Numbered from the stretch's first letter, positions 43,249 through 51,891 are shown. The stretch is DNA of 64,000 bases from Sporisorium sorghi (GCA_023212695.1 JALCCG010000013.1:103794-167793), one strand, 5' to 3'. Program-made: numbers and translations. Notes: generated by a model not told the origin, from the letters alone.

Positions 43249-43375
43249 TTAATAAGGCCGGTCGCCGATAATCGATACCCGCTCAGCCACCCTGCGGTTC
43301 GGATAATAATCATTTACAGCATAGTGCTGAGTCGAACGGTTGTCCCAGAACGCTATCGTATGAGCATCCACTCCA
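43249..43375 (-). pseudogene. 3' fragment of a second TauD-family gene
   Basis: The minus frame reads [20 protein letters not shown] and [19 protein letters not shown] before a stop. That is the C-terminal iron/2-oxoglutarate block of a TauD enzyme, parallel to NRSTQH in the intact gene. Nothing upstream continues it. It is either the relic of a tandem duplicate or of a lost sulfonate cluster. Confidence 0.75.
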
Positions 43376-43424
43376 TTCATCAAATTTCATAATTCTCATG
43401 TGAATAGTAGGTATTTAGGGAATA

Positions 43425-43467
43425 AAAAAAGATCCAACGGTTTAGCTGATTTGCTAAATCCGTTGAA
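43425..43467 (-). terminator. Minus-strand terminator-like hairpin
   Basis: On the minus strand CAACGGATTTAGC and GCTAAACCGTTG pair with one bulge, followed by GATCTTTTTTTATT. No gene feeds it on this strand. The interval 43376-43743 holds no supportable ORF; this may be the leader or end of a lost operon. Confidence 0.7.
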
Positions 43468-43642
43468 TCTCCGGAGGCCCAGTCGATTCCCGAATACCCT
43501 TTATTCGAATGAACTACTGAATTTCACGTCTTGTTGTTGTGTATTTGATAATATATTCCTATCCAATACATGTCAACCATTTTCTGAGAAGATCTGTTTT
43601 CAGCTTTATTATCAAAGTTTCCAACAAAAAACCAACATTTTG

Positions 43643-43656
43643 TGAAAGCGCTTCCT
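43643..43656. promoter_or_regulatory. cre-like (CcpA) site
   Basis: TGAAAGCGCTTCCT fits the catabolite-responsive consensus TGWAARCGYTWNCW at every position. It lies ~100 nt upstream of the small toxin ORF. Function is inferred. Confidence 0.5.
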
Positions 43657-43743
43657 ACAAAAGGTTCTTTTATTGTAAGCAATTGGCATATTATATAGTA
43701 CAGTAGACCAGCTGGCAAGGGTGGCAACTAGGAGGTGATAGGC

Positions 43744-43827
43744 ATGGGCGTGAATGAGGCATTGGCTTTGATGATTTCGTTCGCCACTCTGGTCGTTTCG
43801 ATCCTTGCTTTCCATAATAAGAAATAG
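43744..43827 (+). CDS. Putative holin-like type I toxin, 27 residues
   Basis: A 27-codon ORF with a near-ideal ribosome site (AGGAGGTGA, 7 nt upstream). The product has a short polar N-terminus, one hydrophobic helix of about 18 residues and a basic end. This matches the TxpA/BsrG-related 'putative holin-like toxin' family of Firmicutes: membrane peptides held in check by an antisense RNA. Promoter-like boxes precede it (TTGTAA 43673-43678, 17 nt, TAGTAC 43696-43701). A terminator follows at 43915, and an antisense promoter at 43977-43950 points back over the 3' end. The reading frame is intact. Confidence 0.7.
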   Translation: MGVNEALALMISFATLVVSILAFHNKK

Positions 43828-43829
43828 AC

Positions 43830-43977
43830 CCGTCCCTTGTACAGATGAATCTATTTCTTACGTCTGGTTGGAGCAAGCAATCATCCGCCCTGCATGCAAC
43901 AGTCCGCTGTATCAGGAGTCGGCGGCAACCGGCTCCTTTTGTGATACACAAAATATCCTATTCCGATTTTTACGCAA
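43830..43977 (-). ncRNA. Predicted antisense antitoxin RNA
   Basis: On the minus strand TTGCGT (43977-43972), a 16-nt spacer and TATTTT (43955-43950) form a plausible sigma-A promoter. A transcript from ~43943 would run across the toxin terminator and 3' end, as in txpA/ratA and bsrG/SR4 pairs. The 3' end is not defined by a clear T-run, so the left limit is approximate. Confidence 0.4.
43915..43941 (+). terminator. Terminator of the toxin message
   Basis: GGAGTCGG and CCGGCTCC (one G-T pair) around a 6-nt loop, followed by TTTTG. Confidence 0.7.
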
Positions 43978-43996
43978 ATATGACTCTGGGATGCAA

Positions 43997-44857
43997 CTAA
44001 GTATTAAGAATCGGCGTCACTTGGGCTAAAATCTGCTCGATCTGCTTGGAACTCTCTTCATACATTTTTTTCGCCTTTTTACTTTTGGTACTAAGGCTGA
44101 ACAGCTCTAAATCTGCTTGGCATTTTTTTAAATTTGCATACAACAGCTTGCGCTCCTCATTCTGGGGAACCTGAATCTGATCGTCATACAAATCCACGGT
44201 AAGTGTGCCGTACGTATCAACCTGGGCAAAATAAACATCCTTCAACTTGGCTCCTATTTTATCCAGCTCATCCAGCAGCCAATTCTGGCCAAAACCCATA
44301 ACTCGCAGGGGCTCATCCATGATATTCCCGTCCATAACAACAACCTGCGGCGGTTTCTCCGGAGCCACCGTAATGCCTAAATGCTTAGGGGTTAACGGGA
44401 GATTCTCCCGCTTCTGCAGGATATTGATCTCCCCACTGGATTCCATAATGGCAAACTCCACATCAGCCAGTTGAAAAATATCTTTTTTTCGAAGCTGCTG
44501 CATGATCTCATCAGTGGACAGGCGCTCTTTTTTCATATTTTCCTCAAGAATCTTTCCACCCTGTATGAGCACGGTTGGTTTAAAGTCTATAAAATCACGT
44601 GCCTTCTTACTCTTGATCTGCAAAAACTCGATAGCAAGAGAGCATAAGACCCATACCCCCAACGCAATCAGTCCCAAATACCAGTTCGTATTTAAATCCA
44701 TGGATATGTAGGCAGCCAAGCTACCAATGGTAATCCCGGTCAAATATTCGAAAAAAGACAATTGTGTGACCTGACGTTTTCCAAGCAATTTTGTCATCAG
44801 AAACAGCACAATTACGGCACATAATGTACGAAGTACAATTTCAAGCCATTGCGGCAT
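43997..44857 (-). CDS. yetF: YetF-family (DUF421) membrane protein with C-terminal DUF1657
   Basis: 286 residues from the ATG at 44857, after GGAGGAGGGTCATTT. Three N-terminal membrane segments are followed by the DUF421 domain (LLGKRQVTQLSFFEYLTGIT; FKPTVLIQGGKILEENMKKE; MDGNIMDEPLRVMGFGQNWL). The last ~60 residues form a DUF1657 helical hairpin (LYANLKKCQADLELFSLSTK). This fused form is known from spoVA-2mob operons, which affect spore heat resistance and germination. The divergent free DUF1657 gene supports a spore role. Confidence 0.88.
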   Translation of the reverse strand: MPQWLEIVLRTLCAVIVLFLMTKLLGKRQVTQLSFFEYLTGITIGSLAAYISMDLNTNWYLGLIALGVWVLCSLAIEFLQIKSKKARDFIDFKPTVLIQGGKILEENMKKERLSTDEIMQQLRKKDIFQLADVEFAIMESSGEINILQKRENLPLTPKHLGITVAPEKPPQVVVMDGNIMDEPLRVMGFGQNWLLDELDKIGAKLKDVYFAQVDTYGTLTVDLYDDQIQVPQNEERKLLYANLKKCQADLELFSLSTKSKKAKKMYEESSKQIEQILAQVTPILNT

Positions 44858-45010
44858 AAATGACCCTCCTCCATCTTTTTGTTCAATGATCACCTTATAG
44901 ATTATTGTCAAATTTACGCATAGAAATTACACCATTATTTTCCTGTTCCCCCATCATGCATGATCTGAGAGAAAATGAGTACATTATGATGCATGAAAGG
45001 AGTGATAAAA

Positions 45011-45217
45011 ATGACTGTAGCATCCGATGTAAAAACATGTCTCTCATCCTTGAAAAGCGCTCAGGCCAGCCTTGAGCAATTTGCGTTGTCTACACAAGAC
45101 CAAAATGCTAAAACTCTGTTTACCACTGCCGCACAACAGACACAACAAGTCGTAGACCAAGTGGCACAGCGAGTCCAGCAGCTTGAACAGGAAGAGCCTC
45201 AGTATAAAGGCTTCTAA
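45011..45217 (+). CDS. DUF1657 domain protein
   Basis: 68 residues from the ATG at 45011, 8 nt after AAAGGAG. The whole chain is a DUF1657 helical hairpin: VKTCLSSLKSAQASLEQFAL, AKTLFTTAAQQTQQVVDQVA. It clearly resembles the tail of the divergent YetF protein (shared Lys-Cys/Leu-x-x-x-L-E-x-F-x-L-S-T pattern), so the two may pack together. Such proteins accompany SpoVA/YetF genes in spore formers; no spoVA genes are in this window. Confidence 0.85.
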   Translation: MTVASDVKTCLSSLKSAQASLEQFALSTQDQNAKTLFTTAAQQTQQVVDQVAQRVQQLEQEEPQYKGF

Positions 45218-45261
45218 TATTCGTTGCACTTTTGTTCTAACTGCGAGTAAAACCCAAGTTC

Positions 45262-45290
45262 GCCTCCTATCATTCCCTGGTAGGAGGTTA
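45262..45290 (+). terminator. Terminator of the DUF1657 gene
   Basis: CCTCCTA and TAGGAGG with an 11-nt loop, followed by TTATTTAT. Confidence 0.65.
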
Positions 45291-45378
45291 TTTATATTGT
45301 GTGAATTGTTATTGAGTTATGCTCTACATCAGGGTAAAGTGGTAATAACAAAAGGCGGACTACAAGGAGGCAGATTCT

Positions 45379-46341
45379 ATGAAGAATGGTACGCAGTCCA
45401 TGGATGTCATCACATTCGGCGAGTCCATGGGATTGTTATATCCGGAAGGCACACGGGGAATTGGTCAAGGCGGAAGTTTGGCGCAATCCTTCGGCGGAGC
45501 CGAGAGCAATCTGGCCATTGGCCTGGCCAGGCTAGGCTGCTGCAGCGGCTGGTTTGGTCAACTGGGCAGCGATCCGCTCGGAACCGGTATTTTGAAAACG
45601 CTTCGCGGAGAAGGGGTCGATGTTTCACGCGCCAGGCAAACTGATGCCGCGCCGACCGGCCTTATGCTAAGACAGAATGTACGCGGTCAGTCCTCCGTGT
45701 ACTACTACCGCAAAGGCTCAGCGGCCAGTCAAATGACGCCGGATCTCGTGGATTCCGAATACATAGCTAATGCCCGTATTCTTCATTTCACCGGCATTAC
45801 GGCAGCGCTGAGCAGCAGCTGCCTGGATACGATTCGGCATGTGATTTCTGTGTGCAAGGAGCATGGCGTTCTGATCAGCTTTGATCCCAACCTAAGGCTC
45901 AAGTTATGGAATATAGAGGAAGCCCGCCCTGTTCTGCTGGAGCTTGCCGGAGCCTGCGATTATTTCCTCCCCGGCTACGATGAATGCAAGCTTTTATTTG
46001 AAACCGAGGATGAGCAGGTCATCATCAACCGTCTGCGGCAGCTGCCTGGAATGTCCATTATCAAGAGTTTCAACGGAAACAACGTAATGGTTCACCAGGA
46101 TGTAACCTACTCCCTTCCGTTTGAACGCGTAGAGCAAGTGGTGGATACCGTGGGGGCAGGCGATGGTTTCTGTGCCGGTTTCCTTGCCGGTATTGCCAAA
46201 GGCTGGACACCGGAAGAGGCTTTATCCCTGGGTGGTTTAACCGGCTCGCTGGTTATCCAAGCTCCCGGTGATTGGGAAGCGCTTCCGACATGGGATGAGG
46301 TTCAGCAGCGGCGCGGCCATTCGGCTCATATCGAGCGCTAG
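45379..46341 (+). CDS. kdgK: 2-keto-3-deoxygluconate kinase
   Basis: 320 residues, PfkB family. It has the N-terminal GESMGLLYPEG, the substrate-binding GGAESNLAIGLARLG, and the ATP/catalytic motif DTVGAGDGFCAGF with the base Asp. The ribosome site is AAGGAGG, 8 nt before the ATG. The enzyme phosphorylates KDG from pectin or hexuronate breakdown to KDPG. The aldolase gene follows 58 nt downstream, completing the pathway to pyruvate and glyceraldehyde-3-phosphate. A general sugar kinase role cannot be excluded, but the pairing is strong. Confidence 0.9.
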   Translation: MKNGTQSMDVITFGESMGLLYPEGTRGIGQGGSLAQSFGGAESNLAIGLARLGCCSGWFGQLGSDPLGTGILKTLRGEGVDVSRARQTDAAPTGLMLRQNVRGQSSVYYYRKGSAASQMTPDLVDSEYIANARILHFTGITAALSSSCLDTIRHVISVCKEHGVLISFDPNLRLKLWNIEEARPVLLELAGACDYFLPGYDECKLLFETEDEQVIINRLRQLPGMSIIKSFNGNNVMVHQDVTYSLPFERVEQVVDTVGAGDGFCAGFLAGIAKGWTPEEALSLGGLTGSLVIQAPGDWEALPTWDEVQQRRGHSAHIER

Positions 46342-46399
46342 ACCTTTTCATAAGCTATAATCCCTAATTCATTCATCATACGACAAGGAGCTGTGTAGC

Positions 46400-47068
46400 A
46401 TGAAAAAACTAAGACTGATTGAACAGATTCATCAAGCCGGTGTTGTAGCTGTCTTGCGCGGAGATTCTCCAGAAGAAGTAGTGGAAATCGCCAAGCGTGC
46501 CATTGAAGGCGGCATTAAAGTGATCGAGGTCACGATGACCGTACCTTTTGCTACGGAAGCCATTACAACGCTATCCAAAATGTACTCTTCCAAGGATCCG
46601 CAAGCTGATGATTATGCCATCATCGGTGCCGGCACCGTCCTCGATTCCGAAACGGCCCGAATCACCATACTGGCTGGCGCTGAGTTCGTTGTGTCCCCAA
46701 GCCTCGACCGGGATACCATTATGCTCTGCAATCGCTACCGGATACCGGTCATGCCGGGCGCTGTCACCGTTCATGATATGATCGCCGCGCTAGAGCTCGG
46801 TGTCGATGTCATTAAACTCTTCCCGGGGAACCTGTACTCTCCATCGGTTATTCCATCCATGAAGGGCCCGCTTCCGCAAGCCAACATTATGCCAACCGGC
46901 GGCGTGAACCTGGACAACCTTCACGAATGGATTAAGGCCGGAGCATTTGCTGTCGGAATCGGATCCGATCTGACCAAGGACGCACTCAAGAGCGGGGATT
47001 ATAACCTCATTACGGAGAAGGCGCGCGCTTACATTAATGCCTTCAAAAAAGCCCACTCCCCGTCATAA
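46400..47068 (+). CDS. kdgA: KDPG/KHG aldolase
   Basis: 222 residues. Class I aldolase of the Eda family: AVLRGDSPEEVVEIAKRAIE, IEVTMTVPFA, IGAGTVLD, VSPSLD, then DVIKLFPG with the Schiff-base Lys, and IMPTGGVN. It splits KDPG into pyruvate and glyceraldehyde-3-phosphate. It is in an operon with the KDG kinase and ends at a 15-bp terminator hairpin. Confidence 0.93.
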   Translation: MKKLRLIEQIHQAGVVAVLRGDSPEEVVEIAKRAIEGGIKVIEVTMTVPFATEAITTLSKMYSSKDPQADDYAIIGAGTVLDSETARITILAGAEFVVSPSLDRDTIMLCNRYRIPVMPGAVTVHDMIAALELGVDVIKLFPGNLYSPSVIPSMKGPLPQANIMPTGGVNLDNLHEWIKAGAFAVGIGSDLTKDALKSGDYNLITEKARAYINAFKKAHSPS

Positions 47069-47125
47069 TTTCATTATCATGAAGAAACTCTCTTCCCTTT
47101 TTCAATGCAACATTGCGATAAACAG

Positions 47126-47165
47126 CAGGCCTAACAAGAATCAATTCTTGTTAGGCCTGTTATTT
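47126..47165. terminator. Bidirectional terminator, kdgA / yitT-like gene
   Basis: CAGGCCTAACAAGAA-TCAA-TTCTTGTTAGGCCTG, a perfect 15-bp stem, followed by TTATTTATTT. Confidence 0.92.
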
Positions 47166-47765
47166 ATTTCGTTTTCTCCTCGCCCACCGCCGCTGCGTAC
47201 ACATCCCTGTGGTAAAGCCGCCCGAGATAATCGTCAGCACGGAATAAACGAATGTACTTCCAGACAGCAGGAGTCCGCCCACCCCAATGATGATGGCATC
47301 CATTAGCAGAATAATGACCCCTACATTAAGCGGCAGGTACCTTGCCAAGAAATGTGCCAGCAGATCCGTTCCCCCTGTGCTTGCATTGTTTCTCAGCATC
47401 AATCCAAGGCCAGTCCCAATTAGCGCCCCGCCAATGGCTGCACTAAAGATCACATTCGGGGCAAATAATTGCAAAAAATCAGCTCGCAGTGGTGATAGCA
47501 GGTCAATGACAAAAGAAGAGATCAGCATGCCTGACAAACTATTGTAAAATATTTCACGATTTAGTATCCAGGCTGCAATAAACATGGGGATACTGCACAG
47601 AATGATGACAAATCCAATATGTAGATCAAACACATAGTTGGCAATTAACGCAATGCCGATGACTCCACCGTCCAGAACTTTATGCGGGACAAGGAAAAAG
47701 TTCGTCCCCATCGCGATCAGAAAGCTGCCGATCACGATTATGACATGTTTTCGAAATGACACCAT
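47160..47765 (-). CDS. YitT-family membrane protein, short form
   Basis: 201 residues from the ATG at 47765, 9 nt after GGAG. Five to six membrane segments with the DUF161 pattern (FFLVPHKVLDGGVIGIALIA; GALIGTGLGLMLRNNASTGG then TDLLA). It lacks the C-terminal DUF2179 domain of full-length YitT proteins and ends in a basic tail, so it resembles the YczE/short class. Function unknown. Its stop overlaps the terminator hairpin of kdgA. Confidence 0.85.
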   Translation of the reverse strand: MVSFRKHVIIVIGSFLIAMGTNFFLVPHKVLDGGVIGIALIANYVFDLHIGFVIILCSIPMFIAAWILNREIFYNSLSGMLISSFVIDLLSPLRADFLQLFAPNVIFSAAIGGALIGTGLGLMLRNNASTGGTDLLAHFLARYLPLNVGVIILLMDAIIIGVGGLLLSGSTFVYSVLTIISGGFTTGMCTQRRWARRKRNK

Positions 47766-47890
47766 TTCCGACATCTCCATCTATAAGGGCATGTCTAATT
47801 CATATGCTTGTCATTCCGAAAAATTGCGAACTCGTTGTCCCACATTTGAAAAAAAATTCCACTCCAACATTTCTGATGCTTGGAAGATGC

Positions 47891-48745
47891 CTAACCTTTT
47901 ACATAAAACATGCGTTCTGTTCTTGCCATTACCTTGGTTTTCATATAGGGATAATTCTCATAGCAGTAATCAACAAAGTAACCCGGTTTCTCCCCATTCC
48001 AAGGGAAAATATCGTAGTGCATCGGAATGGTCAGCTCGAAATCCGACGCTGCTGCAAGCTCGGCTGCCTCCCGGAAGCCCATATTCCCTACAATTCCGTC
48101 CTTCCGGCGGAACGCATCTCCCCCGTTGATCGGCACCATACCGATATCAATCGAATGTGCCTGCAGCCTCTCGACCAAGCCTGGATATACTACGGTATCT
48201 CCCGCATGGTAGATGAGAACGCCCTGGATATCCATCAAATATCCGACAAAACGATGTCCGTACACTTCGTCTTCATCCAAGGTTTCATGGGCAGCGGGAA
48301 TCGCCATCAGGCGTACACCGTCGAACTGCTGCCACTCATCGCATACCGCTGCAACCAGCCTTTCAGGCGCTACGCCAGCCCCCTGCATCGCTTCATGACA
48401 TCGAGCCGGTGCAACAAACCATGTGTCCGGGTTCTGCCTGGCTATCACCGAGATGGTGGCAAGATCCATATGATCATCATGCTCATGGGTAATCAGCACG
48501 ATATTCGCGTTCCGAATATGCTCCGGCTGCAGCGGCGCGGGAAATGCTCGCTGGAATCCGCCCCTGCGCTCAAGTTCATCCGACATATAAGGATCAATGT
48601 AAATGACGACCTCGCCACCCTTGATGACAACGCTCTCTTGTCCCAGAAACCAAACCGCCGCCATCCCGTAAGAGGTGGAAGTCTGATTGATTTCCTCTAT
48701 GATTTGTTCCGGGCTCCTATCCTTACCTTGTCCAAGCTCCTTCAT
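47891..48745 (-). CDS. Metallo-beta-lactamase-fold hydrolase, UlaG-like
   Basis: 284 residues. The metal motif LITHEHDDHMD and later His/Asp ligands (IYHAGDTVVYPG, IPMHYDIFPW) are present. The layout matches UlaG-type L-ascorbate-6-phosphate lactonases and their uncharacterised relatives. A phosphotransferase (PTS) operon lies directly upstream, but it is fructose-type, so the true substrate is uncertain. Confidence 0.82.
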   Translation of the reverse strand: MKELGQGKDRSPEQIIEEINQTSTSYGMAAVWFLGQESVVIKGGEVVIYIDPYMSDELERRGGFQRAFPAPLQPEHIRNANIVLITHEHDDHMDLATISVIARQNPDTWFVAPARCHEAMQGAGVAPERLVAAVCDEWQQFDGVRLMAIPAAHETLDEDEVYGHRFVGYLMDIQGVLIYHAGDTVVYPGLVERLQAHSIDIGMVPINGGDAFRRKDGIVGNMGFREAAELAAASDFELTIPMHYDIFPWNGEKPGYFVDYCYENYPYMKTKVMARTERMFYVKG

Positions 48746-48854
48746 CCCTCGATCTCTCCTTCCGTTATCCGTATTTCATTCGATTATAACATGCTGCAGA
48801 GCTGAGAATGTGTCACTGTTTATCCCGACGGCAGCCGCTGTGGAAGCCCACGAG

Positions 48855-48902
48855 GACAAAACGGGCTGGAATCGAGCATCTAAAGATGCCCGTCCCAACC
48901 CG
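48855..48902 (-). terminator. Terminator of the fru operon
   Basis: On the minus strand ACGGGTTGG..CGGGCATC-TTTA-GATGCTCG..CCAGCCCGT folds as a two-part stem, followed by TTTTG. Confidence 0.75.
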
Positions 48903-48925
48903 TATAGTCATGTTTAACTTGAAAT

Positions 48926-50896
48926 CTATTTACGCTCAAGGGGCTTCTTCCACATTCCCAGCAGCATGCCTGACAGCACCGCACCGATTACAACTGCCAG
49001 CAGGAACAGAAGCGCATGATTGGCAAGCGCGGCAACAAATATCCCTCCGTGAGGTGCAGGAACGTTAATGCTCCACAGCTGCGTCAATCCACCGGCAACC
49101 GCCGAACCGAGAATACAGGAAGTCAGCACGCGCAGTGGATCAGCGGCAGCAAACGGAATCGCGCCCTCCGTTATGAAGGAAAGACCCATCACATAGTTGG
49201 TCAGACCGGACTTTCGTTCCTGCTCCGTGAATTTGTGCTTGAACAATGTTGTGGCCAGTGCAATAGCGAGTGGAGGAACCATTCCTCCGGCCATGACCGC
49301 AGCCATCATGGCTCCGTTCGTATTGCCGCTGGACGTAAATACGCCGATCGCAAATGCATAGGCTGCTTTATTGAAGGGACCGCCCATATCAATGGACATC
49401 ATCCCGCCTAAGATAAGACCTAGAATTACCGCATTTCCGGTACCCAAATTGTTAAGAATATCAACCAGACCGAGATTGATCCAGCTGAAGAACGGATCGA
49501 ACAGGTAGAACATGACCGTACCGGTGATAAGAAGGCCCACAACCGGATACAGCAGAATTGGCTTTAAGCCGTCCAGCGTTCGCGGAAGACCGGCAAACGC
49601 TTTCCTCAGCAGGATGACAACATAACCCGCCAAGAATCCTGCCGCCAGACCACCAAGGAACCCCGAATTTGAATTCAATGCCATGAGACCTCCGACCATG
49701 CCGGGCATTAAAGCCGGACGGTCGCCTATGCTGAGCGCAATAAATCCCGCAAGGACCGGTATCAGGAAGTGGAAAGCACCGTCTCCGCCGCCAATCGTCT
49801 GCAGCAGCTGGAATAGCGGATGGTCCTCTCCGGCAAGCTGCTCGATGAGGAAGGAGATAGCCAGAAGAATCCCGCCACCCACAACAAAAGGCAGCATGTG
49901 AGAAATACCATTCATCAGATCTTTGTATACTTTTTTGCCGATGCCGCCTTTTTCTGCGTCCTTCGGTTGAGTTGCAGCAGCTCCGCCTTCGCTTCGGTAG
50001 ATCGGCGCATCACCGCTTACCGCCTTGCGGATCAACTCCTCCGATTTGCGGATGCCATCGCTTACAGGCCGCTGCAGCACAGGCTTTCCGTTAAAACGGG
50101 CCATCTCCACATTTTTGTCTGCGGCAATGATGACACCGGCCGCTCTTCGGATTTCTTCCTCCGTCAACACGTTTTGCGCACCTTCCGAGCCATTGGTCTC
50201 CACCCGGATTTCAACGCCCATTTCCTGGGCCTTCTTCTTAAGCGCATCTTCAGCCATAAAGGTATGAGCAATACCGGTAGGACACGCTGTTACAGCCACA
50301 ACAAAAGCATTCTCGTTTCCGTCAGCACCTGTCGAAATGGCTGCCTCGGAATGGCTGCCGGATTCCTCGTGCTTTTCCGTTTCCTTATTAGCCTCTTCCC
50401 GGATCCGGGCTGCTTCCTTCTCTGCCTTAACCGCTTCCTCTTCAGCCTGTTTAGTATCAAATAACTCCGTTACCTCTTCGGGCGTCTTCGTGTCCATCAA
50501 TTTCCCGATAAATTCGGCATCAATCAGCAGCCGTGAAAGCGCGGCAAGCGTACGGAGATGCGTATTCCCGGCTCCCTCAGGCGCAGCGATCATGAAGAAC
50601 ACATAAGCTGCCTCACCATCCAGCGCTTCGAACTCCACGCCCTTGCTGCTCTTGGCAAACACAACGGTCGGTTGATTAACCGCTTTCGTTTTTGCGTGGG
50701 GCATCGCAATGCCGCCTCCGATGCCGGTACTCGATTCAGCTTCACGCTTCAGAATCATCTCTTTGAACAGGACCGGGTCATTGATTCGCCCGCTAGCGGC
50801 CAAACTGGCGATCAGTTCGTCGATGGCCGCCTCCTTCGTGACTGCCTTCAGATCCATAATCATCGTATCCTGGATCATCAAATCTGTAATTCTCAT
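48926..50896 (-). CDS. fruA: Fructose-specific PTS enzyme IIABC
   Basis: 656 residues in three parts. IIA (1-145) has GGGIAMPHAKTKAV with the phosphorylated His. A charged Ala/Glu linker follows. IIB (~200-300) starts VVAVTACPTGIAHTFMAEDA with the phosphorylated Cys. IIC (~325-650) has about nine membrane segments, including GDRPALMPGMVGG and MSIDMGGPFNKAAYAFAIG. It imports fructose as fructose-1-phosphate, the substrate of FruK encoded upstream. GGGAG precedes the start. Confidence 0.95.
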   Translation of the reverse strand: MRITDLMIQDTMIMDLKAVTKEAAIDELIASLAASGRINDPVLFKEMILKREAESSTGIGGGIAMPHAKTKAVNQPTVVFAKSSKGVEFEALDGEAAYVFFMIAAPEGAGNTHLRTLAALSRLLIDAEFIGKLMDTKTPEEVTELFDTKQAEEEAVKAEKEAARIREEANKETEKHEESGSHSEAAISTGADGNENAFVVAVTACPTGIAHTFMAEDALKKKAQEMGVEIRVETNGSEGAQNVLTEEEIRRAAGVIIAADKNVEMARFNGKPVLQRPVSDGIRKSEELIRKAVSGDAPIYRSEGGAAATQPKDAEKGGIGKKVYKDLMNGISHMLPFVVGGGILLAISFLIEQLAGEDHPLFQLLQTIGGGDGAFHFLIPVLAGFIALSIGDRPALMPGMVGGLMALNSNSGFLGGLAAGFLAGYVVILLRKAFAGLPRTLDGLKPILLYPVVGLLITGTVMFYLFDPFFSWINLGLVDILNNLGTGNAVILGLILGGMMSIDMGGPFNKAAYAFAIGVFTSSGNTNGAMMAAVMAGGMVPPLAIALATTLFKHKFTEQERKSGLTNYVMGLSFITEGAIPFAAADPLRVLTSCILGSAVAGGLTQLWSINVPAPHGGIFVAALANHALLFLLAVVIGAVLSGMLLGMWKKPLERK

Positions 50897-50979
50897 ATTG
50901 GATCACTCCCTTGATTTCAATCGTGACTATTGCTGGGGCACAAGTTTCCGCAGGCTGCCTTCTTCAGATATACAGCGGC

Positions 50980-51891
50980 TCACCACTTCGTGATATTAAC
51001 TTGCGGAATAAGCCGATCAATGGCTTCCTTAACAGCCAGGTCGTCAGAGAACGCGGTTGCGCTGCCGGATGCAACCCCGGTTCGGAACGCCTCCAATAAA
51101 TCCTTGCCAAGAGCAAGCGTGCCGACAAAACCCGCAATCATCGAATCGCCAGCTCCGACCGAGTTTCGGACTCTGCCTGACGGTACATTGGCGTGATAGA
51201 CCTGATCAGCTGTAATCAACAGTGCACCTTCTCCGGCCATGGAGATCAGCACATGCTGGGCGCCTTCCTCAAGGAGCTTACGGCCGTAGGTCACAAGCAG
51301 CTCGTTCGAGTCGATAACCACGCTGAACAATTCCGCAAGTTCGTGATGATTCGGTTTAACAAGAAGCGGCCTGTGGACCAACGCCTTCATCAGGGCCTCC
51401 CCCGTTGTATCCATTACGAATTCGGCACCGCTCTTGCGGCACGCTCCGATCAGACGCTCATAGAAGCCAGGTCCCAGCGATGGTGGAACACTGCCGGACA
51501 ACACAACGATATCTCCCGCCTGAAGCTGTGACAGTTTATGAAGCAGCGCGTCCGTTTCTTCTGGACGGATGACGGGTCCAAGGCCGTTGATCTCCGTCTC
51601 GTCACCGTGCTTAAGTTTCACGTTGATCCGGGTATCATCCGCGATATCTACAAAATCAGTGCGGATCCCTTCCCTACCCAGCGTCTCGTCGATATATCGT
51701 CCGGTGAAGCCACCCAGGAAGCCGATGGCAGTATTTTCAGCTCCAAGCTGGTTGAGCACCCGCGATACATTAATTCCTTTGCCGCCCGGAAACTTCATAT
51801 CCCGAGTCATTCTGTTCAAACCGCCCAGCTCTATAAACTCAACTTCCACGATGTAGTCGATGGAAGGATTCAGCGTTACCGTATATATCAT
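50980..51891 (-). CDS. fruK: 1-phosphofructokinase
   Basis: 303 residues, PfkB family: N-terminal IYTVTLNPSIDYIVEVEFIE, GGKGINVSRVLNQLG, LVKPNHHELAELF, and the catalytic NSVGAGDSMIAGFVG with the base Asp. It makes fructose-1,6-bisphosphate from fructose-1-phosphate. Its ATG overlaps the fruR stop (TAATG), so the genes are coupled. Order fruR-fruK-fruA is the usual Bacillus arrangement. Confidence 0.95.
   Translation of the reverse strand: MIYTVTLNPSIDYIVEVEFIELGGLNRMTRDMKFPGGKGINVSRVLNQLGAENTAIGFLGGFTGRYIDETLGREGIRTDFVDIADDTRINVKLKHGDETEINGLGPVIRPEETDALLHKLSQLQAGDIVVLSGSVPPSLGPGFYERLIGACRKSGAEFVMDTTGEALMKALVHRPLLVKPNHHELAELFSVVIDSNELLVTYGRKLLEEGAQHVLISMAGEGALLITADQVYHANVPSGRVRNSVGAGDSMIAGFVGTLALGKDLLEAFRTGVASGSATAFSDDLAVKEAIDRLIPQVNITKW

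Noticed and set aside
43376..43640. Possible riboswitch or T-box leader suggested by the terminator-like hairpin
   Set aside because: No conserved S-box, T-box or other aptamer core could be recognised on the minus strand, and no intact gene lies directly downstream.
44957..44987. Sigma-G-like boxes (GCATG, CATTATG) before the DUF1657 gene
   Set aside because: The spacer is 19 nt and the -10 box has a mismatch in its last base, so the match is too weak to list as a promoter.
45183..45644. 153-codon plus-strand ORF overlapping kdgK
   Set aside because: It shadows the start of kdgK, spans the DUF1657 terminator, and has Arg/Ser-rich non-protein-like content.
47891..48745. Ascorbate (ula) pathway assignment for the UlaG-like gene
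   Set aside because: The adjacent PTS is clearly fructose-type with fruK and fruR, and no other ula genes are present.
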